Positions 1 through 6,812 of a DNA stretch of 6,812 nucleotides are shown here, piece by piece. A model generated the notes under the pieces. That model searched no databases, was not told the DNA's origin, and saw only the letters and a list, made by a program, of their open reading frames with translations. Both the position numbers and the translations under genes were made by a program. Origin of the DNA: Patescibacteria group bacterium UBA3291 (GTDB taxonomy: Bacteria > Patescibacteriota > Gracilibacteria > Absconditabacterales > Absconditicoccaceae); NCBI GenBank assembly GCA_002361595.1, contig DETJ01000029.1, positions 1 to 6,812 of the forward strand, given 5' to 3'. Each line of letters begins with the position of its first letter. Position 1 is the stretch's first letter.

Positions 1-3000
1 AGATATAATTTTTTAACGATGGAAAAATTCATCGATGTTTTTGGATTGAAAAAAAGTAAAAAGTTGCCTGATGATGAATTATATGTAATGCTAATGCTAA
101 TGAGAGCAAGCGAAGGAAGCGAGCCAGCAAAGGCAGACTGTGAAGATCCAATGATCAAAGCAGCATGTCTATTAGACTCAGACAAATGTCCAGCTGAATG
201 TAAAGATGAAGAATCAAAAGATTCTGATGAAAAAGTTAAGTCTGGAGACTTAGCTGTTAAAGCTACTGCTAACAATGGTAAATCTATCCTTGCTAACGGA
301 GTTTCAGATATGGATACATTAACTTTCAAGACATCTGAAGAAGTAGAAATTACTAGAATCACTCTTGAAAGATATGGATACTCTACATCAGATGATGTTG
401 ATGAAATCCGATTAGAAGATGAGAATGGAACTATCATTTCTAACATAGCTGAGAATCTTGATTCTAAGGGACAAGCAAAATTGACTCTTAAGAAAGACTA
501 CAGAAAAGTAGATGGAGCTCTTAATGCTACTATCGTAGTTAGAACTAGTATTGAGAAAGCTGCTGGAAATAAGACAATCGGATTCAAAGTTATAGATGTA
601 GTTTCTACAGCTAAGAACTTAGATAAAGGAGATTATTCTCCATACACTTACAGTGTAGTAGATTATAATGGATCTAATGTTACTCTTACAGCTAGAGGTG
701 CTACAAAGAATTATAACTGGGAAGCTGGTAAATCTTATGAAGTAGCTAAATTTAAGTTAAAAGCTCCTGCTGATACAGCTATCGTAGTTAGAAGCTTCAA
801 ATTAAGTGATGCTGAAGGTAATAAAATCGATTTCGATGATTATCTAAAAGATGTAACTGTAACAGTTGCTGGAAAAGAAGTTAAATCATCATGGAATGTA
901 AATAAAGATGATGAATTAACAATCAACTTAAAAGATGTTGAATTAGCTGCTAAAGATAATGCAGAATTCGTAGTAAGCATCGAATTATCAGATGGATTCG
1001 ACAGAATGTGAAATCCTGTTCATTTCTATATCTCTGAAGCTGCTGACATCAGTGCTACTGATACTAAAACTGAATCAAGAGTTTTGGTTAAAGACACTGC
1101 TGGAAATCCTTATGAGGCTAAAGTTGATGGAGTATTAAATGGATGGTATACTTGTACATTCGAAGGAGGTAAAGTTAGAATTACTTCTAATAAATTAGGA
1201 AATATCGACGCTTCTGAAGATTCTACAGATATCGTTATAGCTGAATGAGAAATTACAACTTCTCAAACTATTAAATTATCAAAAGATAATTCTATAACTA
1301 TCTCTATAAGTAATAACAAGAACGACGGTAAAAATATTATTAAGGCTATGAGATTAGAAATAGCTGGAGATGAATATGAATGAACTCCAAATACTAAAGA
1401 AAAGAACGCTGTTATTACATCTTTCACATTCCCTGCAATTGATGTAGATCATTCAGGAAAAATCAGACTCTTAGTTGATACTGATGAAAATGCAAAGAAA
1501 GATTCTTATGCAACATTCACTATCGATGGTCTTAAGAACTTCAAATATGAAGATGCTAAAGATAAGGATAAGACAGCTGATGTATCTGGAACATTAAATA
1601 TTTCTAGATTGACTATAGCTCCATCTGAAGCTACACTTACTAATAGTATAACTAATGATGAAGTTGAATTCAAACTTAATGATAATTCAGATGAAGTTGA
1701 AATCTTCAAAGGTAAATATACTGCTGATCAAAGAGATGTTAACTTAAATGAATTCAAATTAGTATGAGATTATGGAGTATGGACAGATAATCATAAGATG
1801 ACTGTATATCTATACTTGAACGGAGAAAAAGCATCTGTTGCTGATGCAGACTTAACATTAATTGATAATGCTAAAGATGCAGATGATGGTAAATGGAAGG
1901 CTACTGATACATTCTCTAATGTAAAGGTTGAAGCTGGAAAATCTATTGATGTTGTAGTAACAGCTCAAGTTGAAGCTAAAGCTACTCCAGCAGTTTCTGC
2001 TAATAAATTCACTCTTTACTTACGAGGTGAAGATGAAAATGGAAATACTCCATCAGGACTTGCTGATAAGAAAACATCTAAGATTTCAGTAATCGAATTA
2101 TCTACAGCTGATATCGAAGTTGGAAAATCTAAGAAAACTGTATTGCTTAGAGGTACAGAAGACGCTGTAGCTGAATTTACTGTTAAACCAAATGGTGGAT
2201 CTAAGATGGATCTTGAATCAGTTTCATTTGCAAAACCAGCTGGTGTAGATTGTAAAGATCTTAAATTAGAAGGAGTTAATAAAGACTTCAAAGAAGCTAC
2301 TCTTAATTGAGAAACTGTTTGTCTAGCTGATGGTTTCGTAAAATCAGTAGATAAATCTGGATTAACTTTGAAGATTGTATTGAAAGATGAACCAGATTTA
2401 GAAGATGTAACTGACACTGAAAATAAATTATATGAGGTTGCAGTTAATAATCTGCAGATTAACGGAAAAGATGCAAACGAAAAGTTCAGTAAAGCTTATA
2501 CAGATGCTATAATTACTTTCTCTCAGAAAGGTGATAAATCATCTAAGACAACTTACACTATTGAAGAAATTAAATGATACAATGCATCTACAAAGATTTC
2601 TGATATTAAATTCTTTGCTGATGAAAACTTTGAAACAGAGTTTGTATCATCATTGTCTCGTACTGAAACTCTTACTAAGGGAGACGACTTCTATATTGTA
2701 AATGATTGTAAAGGAGATCAACAAATCTTAGCTATGTCTTATACAGTAAAAGAAGGAACAAATCCTAAATTCACTGTAAAGATTAGTCATAAAGATTATC
2801 CTGATTACTTCAAAACAACAGGAAGTGATAAATTAACTGTATATGATAACGGTAAAGATAATTGTACTCTAAGTCCTTCTAACAAACAAGCTGCTGATTG
2901 GTCTGACCCTGATGAAGAACCATTAATCGAAGCTTATGATGGAAGTACAGATCTTTGGAGTAAATCTGCTGCAGATTTACAGAGTGGTATAACTATATCA

Positions 3001-3264
3001 TCTAATGGTACTATCGCTGGAACTCTTAAATATATTGCAGATTATACTTCTGCTGGATTTACTGCAGATGATCATCATTTCATAGTATTACATGCTACAG
3101 ATAGTGAAGTATCTCAAATCTATGTTGACGATCCTGCTACTGGAATGTTAGATGAAGATAAAATAGTTGTATTAAAGATTCAAGGTAATACTCAGAAAGT
3201 ACACGTTGTAAAATGAGAAACAACTACTGACTATGATCTTAATCTTACATATGCTAATGCATAA
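1..3264 (+). CDS. Large surface (S-layer-like) protein, 5' partial, seven TGA codons read as glycine
   Basis: This is the C-terminal 1087 residues of a big extracellular protein, probably a surface-layer or adhesin-type coat protein. The frame is open to the left edge. The first ATG (position 19) has no Shine-Dalgarno sequence and no signal peptide after it, so the true start probably lies outside the window. In-frame TGAs at 1009, 1246, 1381, 1765, 2308, 2575 and 3214 are flanked by seamless protein on both sides and read as glycine; the gene ends at tandem TAA TAG. Numbering from the ATG at 19, a short segment with four cysteines (C41, C50, C57, C61, the last two as KCPAEC) precedes long acidic, Lys/Thr/Asp/Asn-rich beta-strand sequence typical of stacked Ig-like domains, with motifs such as GVSDMDTLTF and LERYGYS. 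I recall similar motifs in CPR surface proteins, but did not check this. Seven TGG tryptophans coexist with two CGA codons (409 and 2023), which may also be Trp. No transmembrane helix is visible at the C-terminus. The surface location is inferred; the exact role is unknown. Confidence 0.85.
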
Positions 3265-3266
3265 TA

Positions 3267-3282
3267 GTCTATCCATATAGAC
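3267..3282 (+). repeat. Small hairpin just after the stop codons of the surface-protein gene
   Basis: A perfect 6-bp inverted repeat (GTCTAT, loop CCAT, ATAGAC) overlaps the second stop codon and sits 8 nt before the terminator stem. It could fold in the mRNA 3' end and protect it from exonuclease, but it may be incidental in AT-rich sequence. Confidence 0.4.
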
Positions 3283-3290
3283 ATATCGAG

Positions 3291-3323
3291 AAAGTCCTAC
3301 CCGAATGGGTGGGGCTTTTTCTT
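3291..3323 (+). terminator. Rho-independent terminator of the surface-protein gene
   Basis: A 12-bp stem (3291-3302 with 3307-3318, two G-U wobbles) closes a GAAT tetraloop and is followed by a T-rich tract (TTTTTCTT). It begins 24 nt after the second stop codon. The opposite strand has only a weak T-run after the stem, so it looks one-directional. Confidence 0.85.
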
Positions 3324-3327
3324 ATTT

Positions 3328-3341
3328 AGACCCCGGGGTCT
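3328..3341. repeat. GC-only palindrome, copy 1
   Basis: A 12-bp perfect palindrome GACCCCGGGGTC (3329-3340), extended here to 14 bp by A/T, lies directly downstream of the surface-gene terminator. An identical 12-mer recurs at 3416-3427. Runs of C and G like this are conspicuous in a window that is otherwise strongly AT-rich. A protein-binding site or a cruciform/hairpin element is possible; no T-tract follows it, so it is not an obvious terminator. Confidence 0.6.
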
Positions 3342-3354
3342 TACGTCTGATTGT

Positions 3355-3376
3355 TTGTCAATTTTTTATTTGACAA
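3355..3376. repeat. 7-bp inverted repeat overlapping the putative -35 box
   Basis: TTGTCAA (3355-3361) and TTGACAA (3370-3376) are perfect reverse complements separated by 8 nt of A/T. The right arm contains the TTGACA hexamer of the possible promoter. This could be an operator, but could also be chance. Confidence 0.35.
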
Positions 3377-3397
3377 TTAGAAATAGATTCGTATATT
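3370..3397 (+). promoter_or_regulatory. Possible sigma-70-type promoter with no obvious gene
   Basis: A consensus TTGACA (3370-3375), a 16-nt spacer and TATATT (3392-3397) would start transcription near 3404, about 12 nt before the second GC palindrome. No protein gene follows on the plus strand; the minus-strand tRNA begins its own 3' end at 3570. It might drive a short non-coding RNA, or be a chance match in AT-rich DNA. Confidence 0.3.
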
Positions 3398-3415
3398 GTA
3401 GTTGTTTTTATTTAT

Positions 3416-3427
3416 GACCCCGGGGTC
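3416..3427. repeat. GC-only palindrome, copy 2
   Basis: This is the second exact copy of GACCCCGGGGTC, starting 87 bp after the first. If the promoter at 3370 is real, the palindrome falls just after the expected transcription start, where it could act as an operator or as a 5' hairpin in the RNA. Confidence 0.6.
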
Positions 3428-3569
3428 CATTTTCTATTTTAGGGGACAATCTGGGTTGAACAGAGATTTTTTATTACACCCAGGCGTGATGACTATGGAT
3501 TGAAAATGATATTATAAATGTAGAGAAATACGGCTTTGTTTCGTGTATAAAATCATTTAAAACAAAAAA
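3428..3569. other. Non-coding convergent spacer with inverted repeats
   Basis: With the elements listed separately, this completes the roughly 305-base gap between the surface gene and the tRNA. I see no convincing gene. CTGGGT (3451-3456) pairs with ACCCAG (3478-3483) across 21 nt. A longer imperfect stem pairs 3504-3510 with 3552-3558 and 3512-3516 with 3546-3550, and could fold near the 3' end of the minus-strand transcript. Immediately after the tRNA on the minus strand, 3569-3559 is T-rich (TTTTTTGTTTT) and could help to end transcription. The functional readings are weak inferences. Confidence 0.4.
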
Positions 3570-3640
3570 CAGGCGGTGAGGGGATCGAACCCCCGACAGC
3601 GGTTCCGAAGACCGATGTGTTACCACTACACCAACCACCC
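3570..3640 (-). tRNA. tRNA with anticodon UCG, probably tRNA-Trp for reassigned CGA codons
   Basis: The minus strand folds into a complete cloverleaf of 71 nt without an encoded CCA: acceptor stem of 7 bp (G1-U72 and U4-G69 wobbles), 4-bp D stem, 7-nt anticodon loop CTTCGGA with anticodon TCG (plus-strand 3606-3608), and a 5-bp T stem with loop TTCGATC. In the standard code it would be tRNA-Arg reading CGA. However, position 20 is U instead of the A20 that is a main arginine determinant in bacteria. The discriminator is G73 with U72, G2-C71 and G3-C70, as in bacterial tRNA-Trp, and the anticodon arm (CGGTCT...AACCG apart from the anticodon) resembles tRNA-Trp. Position 27-43 is a U-C mismatch. 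It lies 14 nt after the upstream reading frame, probably in the same transcript. The tRNA call is strong; tryptophan charging is inferred and agrees with published table 37. Confidence 0.9.
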
Positions 3641-3654
3641 GTGCTATCGCGATT

Positions 3655-4506
3655 TTAGATTTTTTGTAATAATTTTACACAAGAACTATTTATTTTGTTT
3701 ATTATTTCATTTTCTCCTTCTTTTTCTACAAAAACTTTCAATGCTTCTATGGCTTCTTGTGTTAGTTCTCTTTTAGTGATTTGAGAGAAATTTTCAACAG
3801 GAAGGTAGAGTTTAGCAAAGATTTCTAGTAATTCATAATCATTTGAAGTTATTTCATAAGTGTGTTTATCTCACTGAATATTCTCTGAAATTTGAATAAA
3901 AACTCATTCATCCTGTAAATTTTTCTGGATATTCCTAATCTCATCTCAGATAGCCAAGAATTGTCCGAAGAGTGGAAGCTGAATCTTGATAGCAGATAAT
4001 TTTTCTCATTTATTTTCAAATTTTCAATATAACACAGTCAATCCAAAAAGAAATCAGATTTCTCATTCAATTTCTAAATCTTCAATATTTATTTTATTCT
4101 CAGATTCTTTATTTTTTATCAAAACTCATTTGGTACTATTGGATAACTCGATATTTAGTCATAATTTTTTAAATAATTCATTTTTTTCTTCTACAGCTTT
4201 GGTAGGGAAGTATGGTAAGAAATTATAAAATCATCAATTTTCTTCATCAAAAGCATTAAAAATCTGGCAAGCTGTGAGAATTCAAGATTTAATATCATAT
4301 GTTAATTCGTTCACTTCTAATTTTCCATCTTTCAGAAAAAATACATTCATAGTAGATCATAGATTTTTGGATTCAATTAGTTTTATTTCTTTTTTGTGCC
4401 ATACGTAGAATATACAGTTCTCTTCATCGAAATTATATCATTGAAAATTATGGCGATATGTTTTACCAGTATATAATTTTTCATCTTGTTTGACTAGAAA
4501 TACCAT
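3655..4506 (-). CDS. Unidentified 283-residue soluble protein, possibly with a degenerate LAGLIDADG-like domain
   Basis: The gene reads from ATG at 4506 to TAA at 3655-3657 with 14 TGA codons as glycine (of about 19 glycines) and no CGA or CGG. It starts 8 nt after the ftsW stop codon, so it is probably co-transcribed with ftsW. No signal peptide or membrane helix is visible, so it is likely cytoplasmic. I do not recognise the family. Residues 150-235 show helix, strand, helix, strand, and 153-163 (LFGLTVLYGKF) line up with the LAGLIDADG motif at L, G, L, G and F, but the acidic catalytic position is Tyr. Residues 74-130 may be a second, weaker unit of the same shape. The C-terminal 45 residues are charged and probably helical. 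If related to LAGLIDADG proteins it would be a non-cutting version, perhaps DNA-binding like WhiA; this is speculative. No clear Shine-Dalgarno sequence precedes the start. Confidence 0.8.
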
Positions 4507-4514
4507 AATTTGAT

Positions 4515-5681
4515 TTAATTTACAGGTAAAACTTTATTTTCAGTTTTGAGTATTTTATATAATAGCAATAATTCTATACAGTTTACCATTAGAGAACTTC
4601 ATCACGCACTGATAAACGGTAGTGTAATTCATGTTGTTGGTAAGATTTTTACATTAACTCATATATTTACGACGGTTTGTATTATGATAAGTGAAATAAT
4701 TCAGACTCATATCAATTTTAGCTGTGGATCATTAACCTTTTGTAAATGTTTTAGTACGTACCAAAACATTCGAACATATAACGCGATAAGGCATAAATTT
4801 CATAGGAATCAAATCTCTTCAGAGAATGCCGCAAAGATAAAATCACAATATGCTTCAGGTAAGTTTGAATATTTCTGTAATCAGTTTCCGTATCCATTTC
4901 ACATAAATCCTCATCATCCAATCGCAATTAATGCCTGTGTAGTCTGCCATCATGTTCTCTCTCTTTCTTCTTCTAGTTTCTCTTTGTCAGTAGTGAAAAA
5001 GTATTCAAAACGTTTGGTGATATAACTAAATTTATCACTCATTAATCATAGAGTAAGTCATGCGATAACTCATGCTCAGAGTCAGATTCATAGGATTGAT
5101 AGAGTTTTTTTGAGACTTAATCATGAAAATCGGACCATAATCAGGGCTGTAGCTCAGATAATAAGTACAGTTCAGAAATCTGGAATCAGTAGGAATACAA
5201 AATACAGTATAGCACTCAAAATTATGAATGTTAGTAAAAAGTGTGGAGAATTCATATTCTCTTTTTTCCTAGTTAACCAGCTGGCGAGAAATATTACATA
5301 TGCTAGTTTGAAAAATTCTGAAGGCTGAATACTTGGAATGAGAGGGATATTTAGCCATCATCTAGCTCCATTATAAGAATCTCCGAGAGGAGTAAATACT
5401 AGACACTGAAATATGAAAGTGAAAATCATAATTGCTCATGCAAATTTATGATTTTTTAGGGCTTTTACTGGAAATTTCCAAAGTAAAAGAAAGAGTACGG
5501 CAATATATATTAGAGCTTTTAGCTGTTGGTAAAAATAGTAATAATTTGTAGGTTCAGTAAAATTTGTAAATCATCTATTTATAGAACTTAAGCTCATGGT
5601 AAATGATTCATAAACACTGGTACTATAAACAGCTAATAATCAGAATATAAGTAATATAATTCAGTTGATTAATAGAGGCAT
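4515..5681 (-). CDS. ftsW: FtsW/RodA/SpoVE-family peptidoglycan glycosyltransferase
   Basis: This 388-residue polytopic membrane protein belongs to the SEDS family, which polymerises lipid II into glycan strands at the division septum (FtsW) or side wall (RodA). It is visible only when TGA is read as glycine: about 27 of 33 glycines are TGA. Hallmarks in order: GARGWLNI (105-112), QPSEFFKLA (119-127), IPDFGT (166-171), TTQALIAIGGGG (247-258), LPEAYCDFIFAAFSEEIGF (274-292, with D280 at the invariant Asp thought to be catalytic), then ILPTTGITLPFISAGGSS (346-363). About ten hydrophobic helices are visible. Length and the LLAVYSTS start match the family; an in-frame TAA nine bases upstream fixes the ATG at 5681. 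CGA codons at residues 184 and 304 fall inside hydrophobic helices, where Trp fits better than Arg. The PTTGxxLPFISxGGSS ending favours FtsW over RodA. It is preceded by the U32 gene (66-nt gap). Confidence 0.93.
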
Positions 5682-5747
5682 ACTTAATTATTTAACCTAA
5701 ATTTTCTTAAGTCTAAGTGTATGTAAAAGCTCAGAATTTTCAATTGT
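5682..5747 (-). other. Short spacer between the U32 gene and ftsW
   Basis: This 66-nt AT-rich gap contains no clear terminator and no Shine-Dalgarno sequence close to the ftsW ATG. A TTGAAA hexamer with a weak TACACT about 16 nt later could be a promoter for ftsW, but the match is poor. The two genes may simply be co-transcribed. Confidence 0.3.
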
Positions 5748-6812
5748 TTATTTAATTTCTTGTGGTGGTAGGTATAGACATTCTCGTCAATTCAATTTGT
5801 GGTCAGTAGCTACATATACATCTTGCATATTACAGTCTCATTTTTCTATAGTTTTTCCATTTTTATCTAATATATCTGTAATTTCTAATATTCACATATC
5901 ATCTGGTGATATGAAATTTAATTTCATTCAGCGACGAATTTCTTCTTTTGGATCGATATGATGATAGATGATTCAGTCTTTTTCTTTTGTATCTTTAGAG
6001 AATATTCCAAAGAAATTTCTATTGAATAATGGTCAGGCTGTTCATTTTGTAGTGGTAACCAATTCTTCTGTCGTAGTCCTTCTTTCTTCTGGTGAATTTT
6101 CTCCGTCAGGGAACTCTTGTAAATTATGAAATAAGAATCCATCTCGGTATGTTCTATGAGGAATCATTTCCACTAAATTTCTAATATTCTCATCAATTGG
6201 TTTTCCGTTAGCTATACAGTCACGTACATGTTTATATGCTTTAACTACAGCTGCTACATAGAATTCTGATTTACTTCTTCATTCAATTTTTATTGCATCT
6301 AATATTGGCATTAACTCATTCAAACGGTCAATTGTGCATAAATCACGTGAAGAAAAGATATGTTCACCATTTTCGTCTTCAGTCACTTCTAGCATTTTTC
6401 AGTCTCTCCTGGCTTCTTGGATGAAAACTCTATATTGAAATCTGCATGAATGGTTACATTCTCATTTATTTGCTGGGCGTCATCATAGATAATCTCAAAG
6501 TAAGCAACGTCCAGAATACGTCATACACATTGCTCCATGAATAAAAGCTTCTAATTCAATTTCTGGTACAGCTTTTTTGATTTCTTCTATTTCTGATACA
6601 TGTAATTCTCTAGCTAAGATTATTCTTTTGACTCATAAATCTGCCCAAAATTTCACACTGTCAGAATTTAATGTGGTAGTTTGAGTGGATAAATGTAGAG
6701 GTATATTTGGTAAATATTTTCTAATTATTCTAAATGTTCCTGGATCAGAAAATATGATACTATCGGCACCACAGTCAGCAATTTTCTCTGTAATAGATTC
6801 AAAAATCTGAAT
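5748..6812 (-). CDS. U32-family (peptidase U32) protein, TrhP-like tRNA hydroxylation factor, 5' partial
   Basis: The last 354 residues of a U32-family protein end at TAA 5748-5750; the N-terminus lies beyond the right edge. Members such as TrhP (YegQ in E. coli) are needed to form 5-hydroxyuridine at tRNA position 34, while others are annotated as collagenase-type peptidases. In window numbering, the U32 signature spans 88-106 (EAFIHGAMCMTYSGRCLLG), followed by RPANKGECNHSCRF (112-125). C96, C103, C119 and C123 are the four cysteines the family is thought to use for an iron-sulfur cluster. SSRDLC (154-159) and IKIEGRSKSEFYVA (174-187) are further family blocks. The C-terminal 280-354 segment resembles the beta-barrel-like tail of TrhP-type members. 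Fourteen TGAs are glycines (of about 24). CGA codons occur at residues 223 and 343. It heads the visible minus-strand cluster above ftsW. The family is certain; TrhP function is probable. Confidence 0.9.

Noticed and set aside
1506..2417. Minus-strand frames at 1506-1709 and 2016-2417
   Set aside because: Both are antisense to the continuous surface-protein frame and are low-complexity Ser/Leu-rich mirror translations.
1009..3216. Surface gene as a decayed pseudogene or several separate genes
   Set aside because: All seven interruptions are TGA, never TAA or TAG, there are no frameshifts, and composition is uniform across each junction.
3414..3560. Possible 48-residue plus-strand ORF under the TGA = Gly code, just after the putative promoter
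   Set aside because: Its codons (CCG, GGG, GGC, CGG) are unlike the neighbouring genes, it has no Shine-Dalgarno sequence, and its start lies in the palindrome. ORFs of this size are expected by chance when only TAA and TAG stop.
3576..5328. Plus-strand reading frames at 3576-3776, 3986-4228, 4546-5025 and 5110-5328
   Set aside because: They lie antisense to the tRNA, the unknown protein and ftsW, have no family features, and appear only because the real minus-strand genes are hidden by TGA recoding.
5924..6142. Minus-strand reading frame of 72 codons
   Set aside because: It is an out-of-frame shadow of the U32 gene, which reads through this stretch in another frame with conserved sequence on both sides.
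1..6812. TGA as tryptophan (mycoplasma code 4) or as selenocysteine
   Set aside because: TGG is used for Trp at conserved places, the TGAs align to conserved glycines in FtsW, and they are far too many and too scattered for selenocysteine.
1..6812. CRISPR array, insertion sequence or prophage
   Set aside because: No regularly spaced direct repeats, transposase or phage-type genes were seen.

Overview
This window fits a low-GC bacterium of the Candidate Phyla Radiation that uses an altered genetic code, most likely Absconditabacteria (SR1) or the related Gracilibacteria. Read with the standard code, the right half has no convincing genes and the left half is a chain of fragments. Reading TGA as glycine produces four long, coherent genes. 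Seven in-frame TGAs join a single surface protein in the left half. In the right half about 55 in-frame TGAs restore a recognisable FtsW, a U32-family protein and an unidentified protein. TGG is used normally for tryptophan, and the TGAs fall on glycines conserved in FtsW, so glycine (not tryptophan as in mycoplasmas) is the right reading. There is also evidence that CGA is read as tryptophan, the combination published as the Absconditabacterales code (translation table 37). Two CGA codons lie inside membrane helices of FtsW, and the window carries a tRNA with anticodon UCG that looks like a tryptophan tRNA rather than an arginine tRNA.

Layout. Positions 1-3264 (+) hold most of a large secreted or surface-layer-type protein, cut by the left edge. 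Positions 3265-3569 are a convergent intergenic region with an intrinsic terminator for the surface gene, two copies of a 12-bp GC-only palindrome, a possible orphan promoter and several inverted repeats. Positions 3570-6812 run entirely on the minus strand, in transcription order: a U32-family protein resembling the tRNA-hydroxylation factor TrhP (5' end cut by the right edge), ftsW, an unidentified 283-residue soluble protein, and the tRNA(UCG).

How it fits together. The surface protein and FtsW concern the cell envelope: the first as a probable external coat or adhesin, the second as the glycosyltransferase that polymerises septal peptidoglycan. The U32 protein is probably a tRNA wobble-base modification factor, and the tRNA(UCG) belongs to translation. 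The minus-strand genes are close together (66 nt, 8 nt and about 14 nt between successive elements) and could form one transcript. Glycine codon choice differs sharply: the surface gene uses TGA for only about 7 of 66 glycines, whereas the three minus-strand genes use it for about 55 of 76. This is what one would expect if the surface gene is highly expressed. All residue counts come from translating by eye; no database search was run.
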